56,570 bases of DNA from Actinomycetes bacterium (GTDB taxonomy: Bacteria; Actinomycetota; Acidimicrobiia; Acidimicrobiales; Acidimicrobiaceae), in contig JAJZLS010000022.1 of NCBI GenBank assembly GCA_021803345.1, positions 1 to 56,570 of the forward strand. Reading direction: 5' to 3'. Below are positions 34,440 to 43,475 of the stretch, piece by piece. Each line of letters opens with the position of its first letter. Position 1 is the stretch's first letter. A program made the translations under genes and the position numbers. The notes under the pieces were generated by a model. That model saw only the letters and a list, made by a program, of their open reading frames with translations. It did no database searches and was not told where the DNA came from.

Positions 34440-35560
34440 GCTTTAACACCTTGATTGAATGTAAAGTCATAGACCCCTGGTGAAGCCGTAAAATTTACTT
34501 TTCGGCCATTAAGGGTCATATTCAGTACATCAACATTTCCAGTCTTGATCCACATGGAGCTATTAAGCGATAACGTCTTACTCCCTCCAGCCGGAATGAT
34601 GCCTTCCCATAAGACGGCTGAACCTGGCGAAACCGACTCTTCCACCCAGGATGGCGCACTGGCATGTATCGCAAGGGTAAGCGTGGAAGCATTGATGTAA
34701 TAAACTGCCCCAGAATTATTAGAAGTAGTCGGATTGAGCGGCCCGTTACTGGCTATAGGAGCAACTGTGGTGCTCGGTGCGGCTGCAACTGGTGAATTCT
34801 GGCGTCCGGCGGTTTTGCTACTTTTAGTGGCAGCTGGTGGAACTTTATTCTGGCTCGTAGGCGAGGAACTGCTACTGATGGAAAATATAATCGCTCCGAT
34901 TCCCACCAGTAAGGCGAGAGACGCAACCGCCAGTACTTTGGTATTTACTTTTCGCTCATAACCTCGTAAATCCCCGTCAGTATCCGGGGTTTCTGAAACC
35001 CCACTATCGTCAAACCGTAAAAATTCGGTCCGGACTTTGGTCAAAGATCCTCTTGAAAAACTACTAACTTTAGATGGCTTTTTAGATTCTTTTTTGGATC
35101 CAAAATTCTCATTGACGCCCGAATTTTCACCATTACCAGATTCATTTTCCACCACCAAATCCTTAACTTGATCAGGAGGACCTAGAGTCTCAGGCTTGTT
35201 AACCGCTCGAGAACGTGACAGAGAAGATGACTGCCTCCCAGGCTTCGACGGGGATCCACTCGGACCGGTCGGTTTTCTAGACGGCTGATAGACTCTCCGC
35301 TTGGAAGTACTTGAACCCTTAGAGGGCTGGGCTTTTCCTACAACTCTCACATGGGTGGGAACCTCTGTAAACAATTCCTGGTCCAAAGGATCCCCATCAT
35401 GACTGCTTGAACCTTCAGCCTGGACCACGCCGGAAAGCTGGCCCATTTTTTCATGAAAATTGGCAATTGATTTCCGTTCAAGCCGTGCCCTCGAAGAGAG
35501 GCCAGCACCCAGGAACCCCAGCAGGACTATAATTATTAGGACCAATCCGACTAAAGCCAA
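34436..35560 (-). CDS. Two-helix membrane protein with RodZ C-terminal-like (DUF4115) domain
   Basis: A 374-residue protein. Helix 1 is about 2-21 and helix 2 about 206-228. Between them lies a long Ser/Lys/Pro-rich, probably disordered region. After helix 2 a Ser/Thr/Pro linker leads to a C-terminal domain (about 285-374) with TLTLAIHASAPSWVEESVSPG, LWEGIIPAGGSKTL, MWIKTGNVDVLNMTLNGR, the pattern of the RodZ extracellular domain. The N-terminal helix-turn-helix of true RodZ is absent. Topology would put the linker inside and the C-terminal domain outside. A cell-shape or division role is inference. Confidence 0.7.
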   Translation of the reverse strand: MALVGLVLIIIVLLGFLGAGLSSRARLERKSIANFHEKMGQLSGVVQAEGSSSHDGDPLDQELFTEVPTHVRVVGKAQPSKGSSTSKRRVYQPSRKPTGPSGSPSKPGRQSSSLSRSRAVNKPETLGPPDQVKDLVVENESGNGENSGVNENFGSKKESKKPSKVSSFSRGSLTKVRTEFLRFDDSGVSETPDTDGDLRGYERKVNTKVLAVASLALLVGIGAIIFSISSSSSPTSQNKVPPAATKSSKTAGRQNSPVAAAPSTTVAPIASNGPLNPTTSNNSGAVYYINASTLTLAIHASAPSWVEESVSPGSAVLWEGIIPAGGSKTLSLNSSMWIKTGNVDVLNMTLNGRKVNFTASPGVYDFTFNQGVKA

Positions 35561-35695
35561 CTTATACCTCCGGATTCACCGTCACTCGGGAGACAGACTT
35601 TCTTGGATAATTGCACCCCGACGATTGGCTAAATACTTTTAATTCTGCCTACCTCTATATTCAGCATCATTGTATTTGAGGTTAAGGCTAGTTGA

Positions 35696-36247
35696 TCAGG
35701 TTCTAAGAACTGCACGTGGCAGTAAATACTCCTTAATCTTTCTCTTAACTGGGTTATTGGCGTCGCGCTCCGAATAGACCGGGTCTGATATTTTCCAATC
35801 CGCGGCTATCTCCGGATCGTCCCAGGCTACCCCTAACTCATCTGACGGATTATAGTAATTGTCCACTAAATAAGTGAGAGTCATATCGGTTAATGCTGCA
35901 AATCCATGTGCAACACCTGGAGGAATGTATATCCCAACCTGGCTGTTGTCTCCAGCCTCGATCTCGAGAGTAGCCCCCTCTGTGACTGAACCAATTCGAA
36001 GATCATGAAGAACCACCTGGGCTACACCCTTGGTGACATACCAATAATCTGCCTGGTGCAGGTGGTAATGCAGCCCAACCAGGGAGCCAGCAACTTTATC
36101 TGAACGAGATGATTGCACCATCTCTCTACCGAGTGGAAACCAGGACCGACGGTAAGTCTCAAGAAATCTTCCACGGTCATCACCAAAACTTTGAGGTTCG
36201 ACGATTATCACGTCGGCTATTTTTTCAGATTCCCTTAGCGTCGCCAT
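35696..36247 (-). CDS. rfbC: dTDP-4-dehydrorhamnose 3,5-epimerase family protein
   Basis: A 183-residue cupin-fold epimerase of the RmlC/RfbC family. Visible features are the start VEPQSFGDDRGRFLETYRR, VGLHYHLHQADYWYVTKG with catalytic-type His60, VVLHDLRIGS, IYIPPGVAHGFAALTD and YLVDNYYNPSDELGVAWDDPE. It acts in making dTDP-rhamnose or a related deoxysugar for the cell surface. No rmlA, B or D genes adjoin, so it may serve a variant sugar pathway. Confidence 0.85.
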   Translation of the reverse strand: MATLRESEKIADVIIVEPQSFGDDRGRFLETYRRSWFPLGREMVQSSRSDKVAGSLVGLHYHLHQADYWYVTKGVAQVVLHDLRIGSVTEGATLEIEAGDNSQVGIYIPPGVAHGFAALTDMTLTYLVDNYYNPSDELGVAWDDPEIAADWKISDPVYSERDANNPVKRKIKEYLLPRAVLRT

Positions 36248-36416
36248 ATTAACCCCAACTTTGTCCTGGGCTGACTCTGTACCCGAAAAGAGCTTACGCG
36301 ATATTTCACCAGGACAGTTCGATCCAAATTAAATTGACTTTCCCACAGAGCCGTCAGCACTTTCGGTGGACATCCAAATCTTTACTTTTCCAAAATGGGC
36401 ATCGGTAACCAAAGAT

Positions 36417-36914
36417 CTACCTAGAGAGCTTCTTGAATCCGCCAAAACTCCCGCGAAAATAAGCCAGGGGCGCTTCCGAGCCCTCTGAACAGCCTAACGT
36501 AAGAACCCTCCCCAGGATTATTAGATGATCTTCCACATCGATAGTCTCCGATAGGTCACAATCCAGCCAGGCCAGCGCTGCCGCTAAGACGGGATTCCCC
36601 CCGCTGTTCATTTTCCAAGGATGCTTGACGAATCGGATTTCGGGCTCCACTTCAGCGAAGTCTCTGGCTATCGGTTCCCCATCAACATCTAAAATGTTAA
36701 CGCAAAATCTTTTACACTGCGAAATAGTTGAGTAAGTTCTGGAGGTCTTTGCCACAGAAATCAGTATCATGGGGGGACTCAGCGAAAGAGAAGTAAAACT
36801 TTGACACGTGAAACCCACAGGTCCGAACTTCGAAGTGGCGCTAACTACCGTAATTCCAGTAACAAACGATCCTACGGCCTTTTTGAAATCGTTTATGTCT
36901 ATCCCAGTTTCCAT
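36417..36914 (-). CDS. Flavin reductase family protein
   Basis: A 165-residue FMN-binding split-barrel protein. The sequence starts FKKAVGSFVTGITVVSA, typical of flavin reductase-like small subunits of two-component monooxygenases (HpaC/DszD type), followed by GFTCQSFTSLSLSPPMILISV and ending YFRGSFGGF. It would supply reduced flavin to a monooxygenase, but none is next to it. A short palindrome CCTATAGG lies just upstream of the start. Confidence 0.88.
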   Translation of the reverse strand: METGIDINDFKKAVGSFVTGITVVSATSKFGPVGFTCQSFTSLSLSPPMILISVAKTSRTYSTISQCKRFCVNILDVDGEPIARDFAEVEPEIRFVKHPWKMNSGGNPVLAAALAWLDCDLSETIDVEDHLIILGRVLTLGCSEGSEAPLAYFRGSFGGFKKLSR

Positions 36915-36951
36915 TTCTACAACCTATAGGAGTGCGAAATAATATCTGGTG

Positions 36952-37803
36952 CTAAATCTCCAGCTTCATTCCCTCACGAGCAGCGAATACCAACATTCCT
37001 GATGCAATTGCAACCGCCTCGAATGATTTCTCGATACGGTCTAGTTCGTCATCGGTTCTGCCTGGATCATGATGATAAAAAGCCAGGGATTTTACACCGG
37101 ACTGCAATGCTACCTGAACTGCAAAATTATAAGTAGAGTGTCCCCAATGAGATTTCTGTTGAAATTCGTCCGAAGTGTACTGCGCATCATGTATCAACAA
37201 GTCGGCAGCTCGGCACAATTCGACCACTGAGTCATCTACCGAATGCGAATCCAGCGGCGCCTGATGGTCCGCAATATACACAATTACCTTTCCATCAATT
37301 TCAAGCCTGTAACCGTAAGTGGAATTAGTGTGACTCACATGAGAAACGGTCACTATTGGATTTCCTGGTTGATCAAGAGTCATCGAACCGGGATCCAACG
37401 GCTCGATGACTATTTCTCCCCTCAAGTCACCTAGTTTCACGGGGAAAAATGGGGAACTGAACAAAAGATCAAAACTTTCTTTGGCTGTCAAGTCAACTTC
37501 CGATGGAGCAAGTATCCTAAGTCGGGAACCGACCCTGTCCACAGGCCAGAAAAACGGCAATCCTTGGATATGGTCAAAGTGAAGATGCGATACGAAAGAA
37601 ACTCCAGAAAATATCTGACTCGGGTCTAATTCCTGAGCCAACCTGGTGAGTCCAGTCCCAAGATCAAATATTATTGGGAACTCTCGTCCCGAGTCATCAT
37701 CAGAATATACCAACACACAGGAGGTATTGCCTCCAAATCTCAAATTCTCAGTCCTTGGTGTAGGATGGGACCCTCGGACTCCAAAAAACTCAACCTTAGC
37801 CAT
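36952..37803 (-). CDS. MBL-fold metallohydrolase, PhnP/cyclic-nucleotide-phosphodiesterase-like
   Basis: A 283-residue metallo-beta-lactamase-fold protein. The start GVRGSHPTPRTENLRFGGNTSCV is typical of the PhnP/ElaC-like branch. Metal ligands are seen in SHLHFDHIQGLPFF, VSHTNSTYGY, ADHQAPLD and YHHDPGRTDDEL, with GHSTYNFAVQVALQSG before the last. Members of this branch include class III cyclic-nucleotide phosphodiesterase-like enzymes; the substrate is unknown. I chose the ATG at 37803; a TTG 12 bases upstream sits too close to AAGG. Confidence 0.85.
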   Translation of the reverse strand: MAKVEFFGVRGSHPTPRTENLRFGGNTSCVLVYSDDDSGREFPIIFDLGTGLTRLAQELDPSQIFSGVSFVSHLHFDHIQGLPFFWPVDRVGSRLRILAPSEVDLTAKESFDLLFSSPFFPVKLGDLRGEIVIEPLDPGSMTLDQPGNPIVTVSHVSHTNSTYGYRLEIDGKVIVYIADHQAPLDSHSVDDSVVELCRAADLLIHDAQYTSDEFQQKSHWGHSTYNFAVQVALQSGVKSLAFYHHDPGRTDDELDRIEKSFEAVAIASGMLVFAAREGMKLEI

Positions 37804-38018
37804 TGACTCATTCAACCTTAGTCACACATTGCAAAGCCTGATAAATGAAAACCAGCCGAAAGATAAGGGCTGCGCAAGAATAAATCACTCTCTGTCGAGA
37901 AAACACTGCTTTAAGAATCCCGGATCCTACCCATTGACCCCTACGGCAACTAGCCAATAGGTGACACTTCGTCGAGTCGCCATCTACTGATAGATCAGAT
38001 CTTAGACTTCTTGCTTGA

Positions 38019-38534
38019 CTACTGCCAAACTGAACCGCTGTCGTAAGGCCTAAGTCTATTTGGAGCAAAAGCGCTCTTCCAAATCAGCACCTTGCGTTTG
38101 AAATAGCACACTTCCTGACCGTGTTGATTAAAACCTTTGGTTTCCACTGTAACAACGCCACGGTCAGGTTTAGACTTTGACTCCACGACCTCTAGGATCC
38201 GTGTTTCTGCGTAGATCGTGTCACCATGAAAGGTCGGGTTCAAATGCTTCAAACTTTCGACCTCAAGGTTAGCTATAGCCGAACCCGAAATGTCTGGGAC
38301 ACTCATACCTAGAACCAGGGAGTAAACCAGATTCCCCACTACTACATTTTTCTTTTGTGGCGTCTCGTGCTCAGCAAAAAAAATGTTGGTATGAAGCGGA
38401 TGGTGGTTCATGGTGATCATGCAGAACAGGTGATCATCCGCCTCAGTTATAGTTTTCCCTGGCCAGTGCCTGAATATATCCCCCGGAACAAAATCCTCAA
38501 AATACCCTCCAAATGGCCGCTCGTGCTCAGTCAT
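38019..38534 (-). CDS. MaoC-family dehydratase of ethylmalonyl-CoA-pathway type
   Basis: A 171-residue hot-dog-fold hydratase. The pattern HWPGKTITEADDHLFCMITMNHHPLHTN carries the MaoC catalytic Asp/His, followed by NVVVGNLVYSLVLGMSVPDISG and FHGDTIYAETRI. I recall very similar proteins next to citE-like and ethylmalonyl-CoA mutase genes in Streptomyces. With the Mcd-like and malyl-CoA lyase genes nearby, mesaconyl-CoA hydration is the likely job, although the proteobacterial enzyme is twice as long. I chose the ATG at 38534, which has AAAGG upstream and overlaps the previous gene by 8 bases. Confidence 0.8.
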   Translation of the reverse strand: MTEHERPFGGYFEDFVPGDIFRHWPGKTITEADDHLFCMITMNHHPLHTNIFFAEHETPQKKNVVVGNLVYSLVLGMSVPDISGSAIANLEVESLKHLNPTFHGDTIYAETRILEVVESKSKPDRGVVTVETKGFNQHGQEVCYFKRKVLIWKSAFAPNRLRPYDSGSVWQ

Positions 38535-38991
38535 TGAAGTCAGACCTTTGGGGTTGCTCAAATCCATTCTCGTCCAGAGCCCTGGTCGCGAATGAAAGTA
38601 TCCAGTTTTCGTCCGACTGGCCGTCGACTACTAATTTCCAATTAAAGCGTTGTCCAGGAGTAAACGGTAGCGGACCGATGTTTACGGCAAGATTGACTGA
38701 AACTGGAGCACCTTCAACCGCTTCTGGTGGCCTACCCACTTGGAAATCGCCTCTTACCTCAACCGGACGGGGTCCCTCAGGTGTATCGAATACCAGCTCC
38801 TTGCCATCTGCATCCTCAAGGAACAATTCCCAATGATGCGGATCGTCAAGCTCAGTCCAGGAAACATCAAGTTTAAGAGCGATCGCCATAGGAGTGGGCT
38901 GAGGGCCAATAACCGTCCAACCCCCTCCTAAGATAAATAATTTCCCCTCTGCTACTAAAGCAGAGTCACAAAGTAACATTGTCGCATTCAC
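38527..38991 (-). CDS. DUF6941-like protein, function unknown
   Basis: A 154-residue soluble beta-rich protein starting ATMLLCDSALVAEGKLFILGGGW. The DSA...GKL.ILGGGW start is recurrent in small actinobacterial proteins of unknown function (DUF6941-like by my recollection). It contains no catalytic motif that I recognise. It overlaps the downstream MaoC gene by 8 bases, so the two are translationally coupled. Confidence 0.65.
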   Translation of the reverse strand: MNATMLLCDSALVAEGKLFILGGGWTVIGPQPTPMAIALKLDVSWTELDDPHHWELFLEDADGKELVFDTPEGPRPVEVRGDFQVGRPPEAVEGAPVSVNLAVNIGPLPFTPGQRFNWKLVVDGQSDENWILSFATRALDENGFEQPQRSDFND

Positions 38992-39229
38992 GATTTACCA
39001 CGCTAGCTTAAATTTCTCATTTCGCTGACCCTTTTACCGTAACCCAATCATTTCATCACATACCATACTTTATACAGCAGGCGGGCACTTATACTAACAA
39101 CCCTTTAGGGTAGGCTTATTGACACGGCCATCTTTGATAGCAGTCACCAAACATCAAACTTTTAAAATTTCAAAATTATTAATTTTTCCACCAATTTAAC
39201 TGTTACAAAACGGCAGAGGAGGGACCTAA

Positions 39230-39901
39230 TTGAGCGATCGCGTCAAAATCGACCTAAGAGACGATGTTTACAGGAGGCCACTACTAACTGCGATCGAGAG
39301 GCTCGGATTAGGACCAGGTTGGAAATGCGCAGACGTCGGAGCTGGAGGAGGCGATGTCAGTGTCGCACTTGGAAAGATCGTAGGTCCAAGTGGACGGGTA
39401 TTTGCAATAGATATCGATCCAAAACGACGAGATGAAGTAGCCGAAATAGCTGCTCGAGAAACCCAAGTAATTGCACTGACTCAACCCGCTGAAGAAATGA
39501 TGCTACCGGAGAAAGTGGATCTCGCTTTCTGCCGCTTTTTGCTGCTGCAGGTTATGGATCCTTTGACGGTGATTATTCAAATGTCCAAAGCCGTAAGAGA
39601 TGGAGGATGGATCGTCATTCAAGAAGCCGTAACTTCGGCTGGGCGAGTCGGACTGACTCCAATAAAGATGTCGGCTGACTCCGTGAGAAATCCTGATGTG
39701 GGGATCATGGTACCTAAATTGATAACCGAGATCGGACTTGAACTGGTCGATTGCTGGGCAGAAGCCCCCGTAGGATTGGGGGACACGCCAGAAACCCGAT
39801 ATTTGCAAGTAATGACCGAGGTCGAAGTTCTAGATGAACCGGTAATGCTGCCTCCGGTAATCACCACAATTGCCCGAAAACCAAACTTAAATAACCTCTG
39901 A
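39230..39901 (+). CDS. Class I SAM-dependent methyltransferase
   Basis: A 223-residue Rossmann-fold methyltransferase. Motif I is CADVGAGGGDVSVALGKIVG, motif II FAIDIDPKRR, and the post-I acidic region is VDLAFCRFLLLQV. It resembles UbiE/Coq5-like small-molecule methyltransferases; the substrate is unknown. The TTG start at 39230 is supported by a strong GAGGAGGGA just upstream. The Mcd-like gene follows 54 bp downstream. Confidence 0.85.
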   Translation: MSDRVKIDLRDDVYRRPLLTAIERLGLGPGWKCADVGAGGGDVSVALGKIVGPSGRVFAIDIDPKRRDEVAEIAARETQVIALTQPAEEMMLPEKVDLAFCRFLLLQVMDPLTVIIQMSKAVRDGGWIVIQEAVTSAGRVGLTPIKMSADSVRNPDVGIMVPKLITEIGLELVDCWAEAPVGLGDTPETRYLQVMTEVEVLDEPVMLPPVITTIARKPNLNNL

Positions 39902-39955
39902 TAAATTCCCCCAATCCTGTTAGCTCTTCAAGTTCGTTAGGAGTATTATCTCATT

Positions 39956-41542
39956 ATGTTAAAGCCAGATATGAATTTCGCTAAATCGGTACTTGAATCT
40001 GCAGAAAGAATAGTGCTGGGTACAATAAATACCCTCCAGAGCTGCAATTATGATCAAGAACAGGTCGTAACCTACGACCTTGCCCACATAGCCGCTGAAG
40101 TTGAAGCGGCCAAGTCTGTCCTTGCATATGGCACAACCGGAGAATCAGAAGGAAACCTTGCCTGTGCATTCATTGCCGATGTCTTAGCAAATCTGGTTGG
40201 CAAAGCATTTGGAAATGAACAATACTGGGCAATCGAAGTTGCAGATATGGAACGGTTTCGAAACTTCAATAACATCTACGGTTCCCCAGGATTCTTAGCG
40301 CAGTTGGCTGACACGAAAGACTCCAGCCCACTGGATCCTGATTTCGAAATGGTAAGAGATGTGTTCCGACGCTTCGCTACGGAGAAAATAGCTCCAGTTG
40401 CAGATGATATTCACCGGTACAACCTGGATATCCCAGAAGAAGTCATTGCCGGCTTAGGAGAAATGGGAGCTTTTGGACTATCGATTCCTGAGGAATATGG
40501 CGGGTTCGCTTCAGGAACCGGAAATGATTATTTAGCTATGATCATCGCCACCGAAGAGCTCTCTAAGGCATCACTTGGTGCTGGGGGTTCGCTTATAACC
40601 AGACCTGAGATTCTGGCTCGAGCGCTAATTAAGGGTGGAACTCCTGAACAAAAAAACTACTGGCTTCCCAGATTGGCCAGTGCGGAAATCATCCCTGCAG
40701 TAGCGGTGACTGAGCCTGATTTTGGCTCCGATGTGGCCAGCCTAACGACCTCTGCCACAAAAAATGAGAGTGGCTGGATTATAAATGGTGTAAAAACCTG
40801 GTGCACATTTGCCGCTCGAGCGAACGTGCTAATGCTGCTGGCCCGGACTGATCCTGATAGATCATTGGCACACCGGGGCTTATCGATGTTTATCGTGCCT
40901 AAACCACAAGGTGAGGCAAAAGGATTTCTTTTCACACAGGATCCAAGGCCCGATGGAACCATTGGAAAGATGGAAGGCAGACCAATCGACACTATCGGTT
41001 ACAGGGGCATGCATTCGTACGAAATAGCATTTGAAAATTGGTGGGTTTCTGATGACCACCTTGTGGGCATGGAGGATGGCCTCGGAAAAGGATTTTATTT
41101 CCAGATGGAAGGATTTGAAAATGGCAGAATTCAAACAGCTGCCAGAGCAATAGGTGTCATGGAAGCTGCATATGGTGCAGCGCTCGAATATGCAAGAAAT
41201 CGGAAAGTTTTCGGTGAACCGATATTTAACTACCAGTTGACTCAAGCAAAACTAGGGAAAATGGCGGCCATTATCACTGCTTCCAGGCAATTCAGCTATC
41301 ATGTTGCCACCTTGATGTCAAAGGGAGAAGGGTCAATGCAAGCATCCATGAGCAAGGCCTTCGCATGTCGGGCGGCAGAATGGGTCACCAGAGAAGCAAT
41401 GCAAATTCATGGTGGAATGGGTTATGCGGAGGAGTTCTCCGTGAGTAGGTACTTCGTGGACGCCAGAGTGCTGTCGATTTTTGAAGGTGCCGACGAAACA
41501 CTCTCCCTGAAAGTCATTGCCAAAAAACTCATTACTAAATAG
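39956..41542 (+). CDS. mcd: Acyl-CoA dehydrogenase with N-terminal extension, probable (2S)-methylsuccinyl-CoA dehydrogenase
   Basis: A 528-residue protein: about 120 residues of extra N-terminal helical domain, then a standard acyl-CoA dehydrogenase fold (FEMVRDVFRRFATEKIAPVA, AVTEPDFGSDVASL, NGRIQTAARAIGVMEAAYGA, IHGGMGYAEEFSVSRYF, SIFEGADETLSLKVI). The extension and total length fit (2S)-methylsuccinyl-CoA dehydrogenase, which makes mesaconyl-CoA in the ethylmalonyl-CoA pathway. A MaoC hydratase and a malyl-CoA/beta-methylmalyl-CoA lyase gene nearby support this. The assignment is by length and context; no experiment or search supports it here. Confidence 0.75.
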   Translation: MLKPDMNFAKSVLESAERIVLGTINTLQSCNYDQEQVVTYDLAHIAAEVEAAKSVLAYGTTGESEGNLACAFIADVLANLVGKAFGNEQYWAIEVADMERFRNFNNIYGSPGFLAQLADTKDSSPLDPDFEMVRDVFRRFATEKIAPVADDIHRYNLDIPEEVIAGLGEMGAFGLSIPEEYGGFASGTGNDYLAMIIATEELSKASLGAGGSLITRPEILARALIKGGTPEQKNYWLPRLASAEIIPAVAVTEPDFGSDVASLTTSATKNESGWIINGVKTWCTFAARANVLMLLARTDPDRSLAHRGLSMFIVPKPQGEAKGFLFTQDPRPDGTIGKMEGRPIDTIGYRGMHSYEIAFENWWVSDDHLVGMEDGLGKGFYFQMEGFENGRIQTAARAIGVMEAAYGAALEYARNRKVFGEPIFNYQLTQAKLGKMAAIITASRQFSYHVATLMSKGEGSMQASMSKAFACRAAEWVTREAMQIHGGMGYAEEFSVSRYFVDARVLSIFEGADETLSLKVIAKKLITK

Positions 41543-41656
41543 CTACCAAGAATATTTACGATACTGAGATGCGGCGATTCAGCGCGGCTTCCCCAAACTG
41601 GAAGTTAACCAAGAAAATTAAACACGAAATTCCAGTCAATATAAGGAGCTCTTCGG

Positions 41657-42448
41657 TTGGCATTCATCAGACAACGAGTCGCTGGAATCCTGCTCCTTGT
41701 GGGGCTCCTTTGTTCCTGGGTCGGCTTAACATCCGTCGTTCTGCGTCAGACAATCCTTATCCCCGGCCAGTTTACTAGCTATGCCTACAAAGCCCTGGGC
41801 AACGCAGCTGTTCGTTCGGAAGTTGCTGGAATAATAGCAACCGACGTCGAGAATTCGCACCCGATCCTTCAAAGTATTCCTAAGCCCAAGCTAGCATCTG
41901 CAATAGATAGCGCTCTGACTAAGCCGAGTGTAAAAGCTGAATTTGCAAATGTCGCACTTCAAATCCAGCAACACATTCTTGGGCTTCAGAATGGGCCAAT
42001 CCAAGTTGGAGGACCAACTCTGTCCACTGCAATTGCACAAATTATTGCCCCTGGCAATTCTCCAGAGGAACAGGCTTTAGCTCAAATTCCTTTTGGATTT
42101 CAGATCAGTGGCTCTTCGATTCCTTCGCTGAAAAGTTACTACCAAAAGTTGAACGCAATCATAAAAATATCTTTAGTAGCCGCAGCAGCCACTCTTTTGA
42201 GCGCCCTAATGATATCCGCCAAAAAAAGTAAGACTCTGCGAAAAATAGGAATTGCATTTATAGGCTTTTCAGCATTTGAGGTGTTGCTATTTTGGGCCGT
42301 ACCGAAATATTTTCTACCCCACATCAAAAATGGACCTCTTGAGGTGATAGCAGCAATAGTAAACGCCTCATCATCGTCGGTCGATCCAATATATTTGACT
42401 GCCTTTGGGGCTGGTATCAGCCTCAGCCTGATTTCGTTTCTTATCTAG
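41657..42448 (+). CDS. Membrane protein, function unknown
   Basis: A 263-residue protein with an N-terminal hydrophobic helix (about 8-34), a roughly 140-residue probably extracytoplasmic region (VRSEVAGIIATDVENSHPIL...), and three C-terminal helices (about 172-186, 197-216, 244-263). This layout resembles a group of actinobacterial membrane proteins without a known role. TTG start at 41657 with AAGGAG 10 bases upstream. It converges with the CitE-like gene. Confidence 0.65.
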   Translation: MAFIRQRVAGILLLVGLLCSWVGLTSVVLRQTILIPGQFTSYAYKALGNAAVRSEVAGIIATDVENSHPILQSIPKPKLASAIDSALTKPSVKAEFANVALQIQQHILGLQNGPIQVGGPTLSTAIAQIIAPGNSPEEQALAQIPFGFQISGSSIPSLKSYYQKLNAIIKISLVAAAATLLSALMISAKKSKTLRKIGIAFIGFSAFEVLLFWAVPKYFLPHIKNGPLEVIAAIVNASSSSVDPIYLTAFGAGISLSLISFLI

Positions 42449-42475
42449 CGCCAGGAAAGCCGTAAATTTATACCT

Positions 42476-43408
42476 CTACGACCCTGCCATCCCAGCCCTC
42501 TGGCCTCTTGCCACAAATTTCAGAGCCATCTTACGACTTGCCTCGTCAATCATTTCGTCGCCAAACATGACCGCGCCCTTGAGTTCAACGTCGGTGGCAT
42601 TTTTATAAGCGTTCAGTATCTGATTTGCCCGATCAAACTGCTCTTGTGTAGGAGAATAAATCTCATTAACCACAGTCACCTGATCAGGATGCAGGGCCCA
42701 TTTCCCGTCATACCCTAATGCCACAGTTCTCTGGCAATACTTGCGTAATCCGTCCAGATCCTTAATTTTCAGATATGGACCGTCAATAACCTGCAAACCG
42801 TTAGCTCTTCCAGCCATCAGAATCTTCGAAAATACGTAGTGAAAGTGGTCGCCGGGGTATTCAGAGATTTCTACCCCGCCCGTAAGCACTGGCATCTCCA
42901 TCGATGCGGCAAAATCTGCCGGACCGAAAACCACTGTCTCCAATCTGGGAGAAGCCGAGCATATCTCCTCAACATTTATAAGTCCCAAAGTTGACTCTAT
43001 TTGAGCTTCTATCCCTATATGGCCAATAGGCAACCCAGCATTTATTTCCACTTGCGTCAATAGCAAATCTAGTGCCTTTACATCGGAAGCGTGCTGGACC
43101 TTGGGTAGCATTACTTCATCCAACCTGGTACCGGCACTGCCGACAACTTCAATCACATCGCCATAAGTCCATTTGGTATCCCAGGCGTTAATGCGGACAC
43201 AGAGCACCCGATCATCCCAACTGAAATCCCTAATGGCCGAGACCACCTGCTTTCTTGCTGCTTCCTTCTCCCGGGGGGCCACCGAGTCTTCAAGGTCAAG
43301 AAATGACATGTCTGCTTTGATCGTTGGCGCCTTCTCTAAGAACCTCATTGAAGATCCTGGTACCGACAAGCATGAGCGGCGTGGTAAATTTCTGCTTCGT
43401 TCTGACAT
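42476..43408 (-). CDS. HpcH/HpaI aldolase/citrate lyase family, L-malyl-CoA/beta-methylmalyl-CoA lyase type
   Basis: A 310-residue CitE-like TIM-barrel enzyme. The start RRSCLSVPGSSMRFLEKA, SFLDLEDSVAP, VRINAWDTKWTYGDV, GHIGIEAQIESTLGL, FGPADFAASM and LGYDGKWALHPDQVTVVNE match actinobacterial malyl-CoA lyase-like proteins. It would cleave beta-methylmalyl-CoA to glyoxylate and propionyl-CoA, and possibly malyl-CoA to glyoxylate and acetyl-CoA. The Mcd-like and MaoC genes nearby form the same pathway. ccr and the ethylmalonyl-CoA mutase gene are not in the window. Confidence 0.88.
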   Translation of the reverse strand: MSERSRNLPRRSCLSVPGSSMRFLEKAPTIKADMSFLDLEDSVAPREKEAARKQVVSAIRDFSWDDRVLCVRINAWDTKWTYGDVIEVVGSAGTRLDEVMLPKVQHASDVKALDLLLTQVEINAGLPIGHIGIEAQIESTLGLINVEEICSASPRLETVVFGPADFAASMEMPVLTGGVEISEYPGDHFHYVFSKILMAGRANGLQVIDGPYLKIKDLDGLRKYCQRTVALGYDGKWALHPDQVTVVNEIYSPTQEQFDRANQILNAYKNATDVELKGAVMFGDEMIDEASRKMALKFVARGQRAGMAGS

Positions 43409-43475
43409 CTAACAAATACTAGTGAACGTTTTCCGAAACTACCATCCGAATACGTGAATTTTCCGAAATATTGTC

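Noticed and set aside
36921-36930. CCTATAGG upstream of the flavin reductase as another suf-type operator
   Set aside because: The half-sites abut with no N4 spacer and the ATAGGARTAAT extension is missing.
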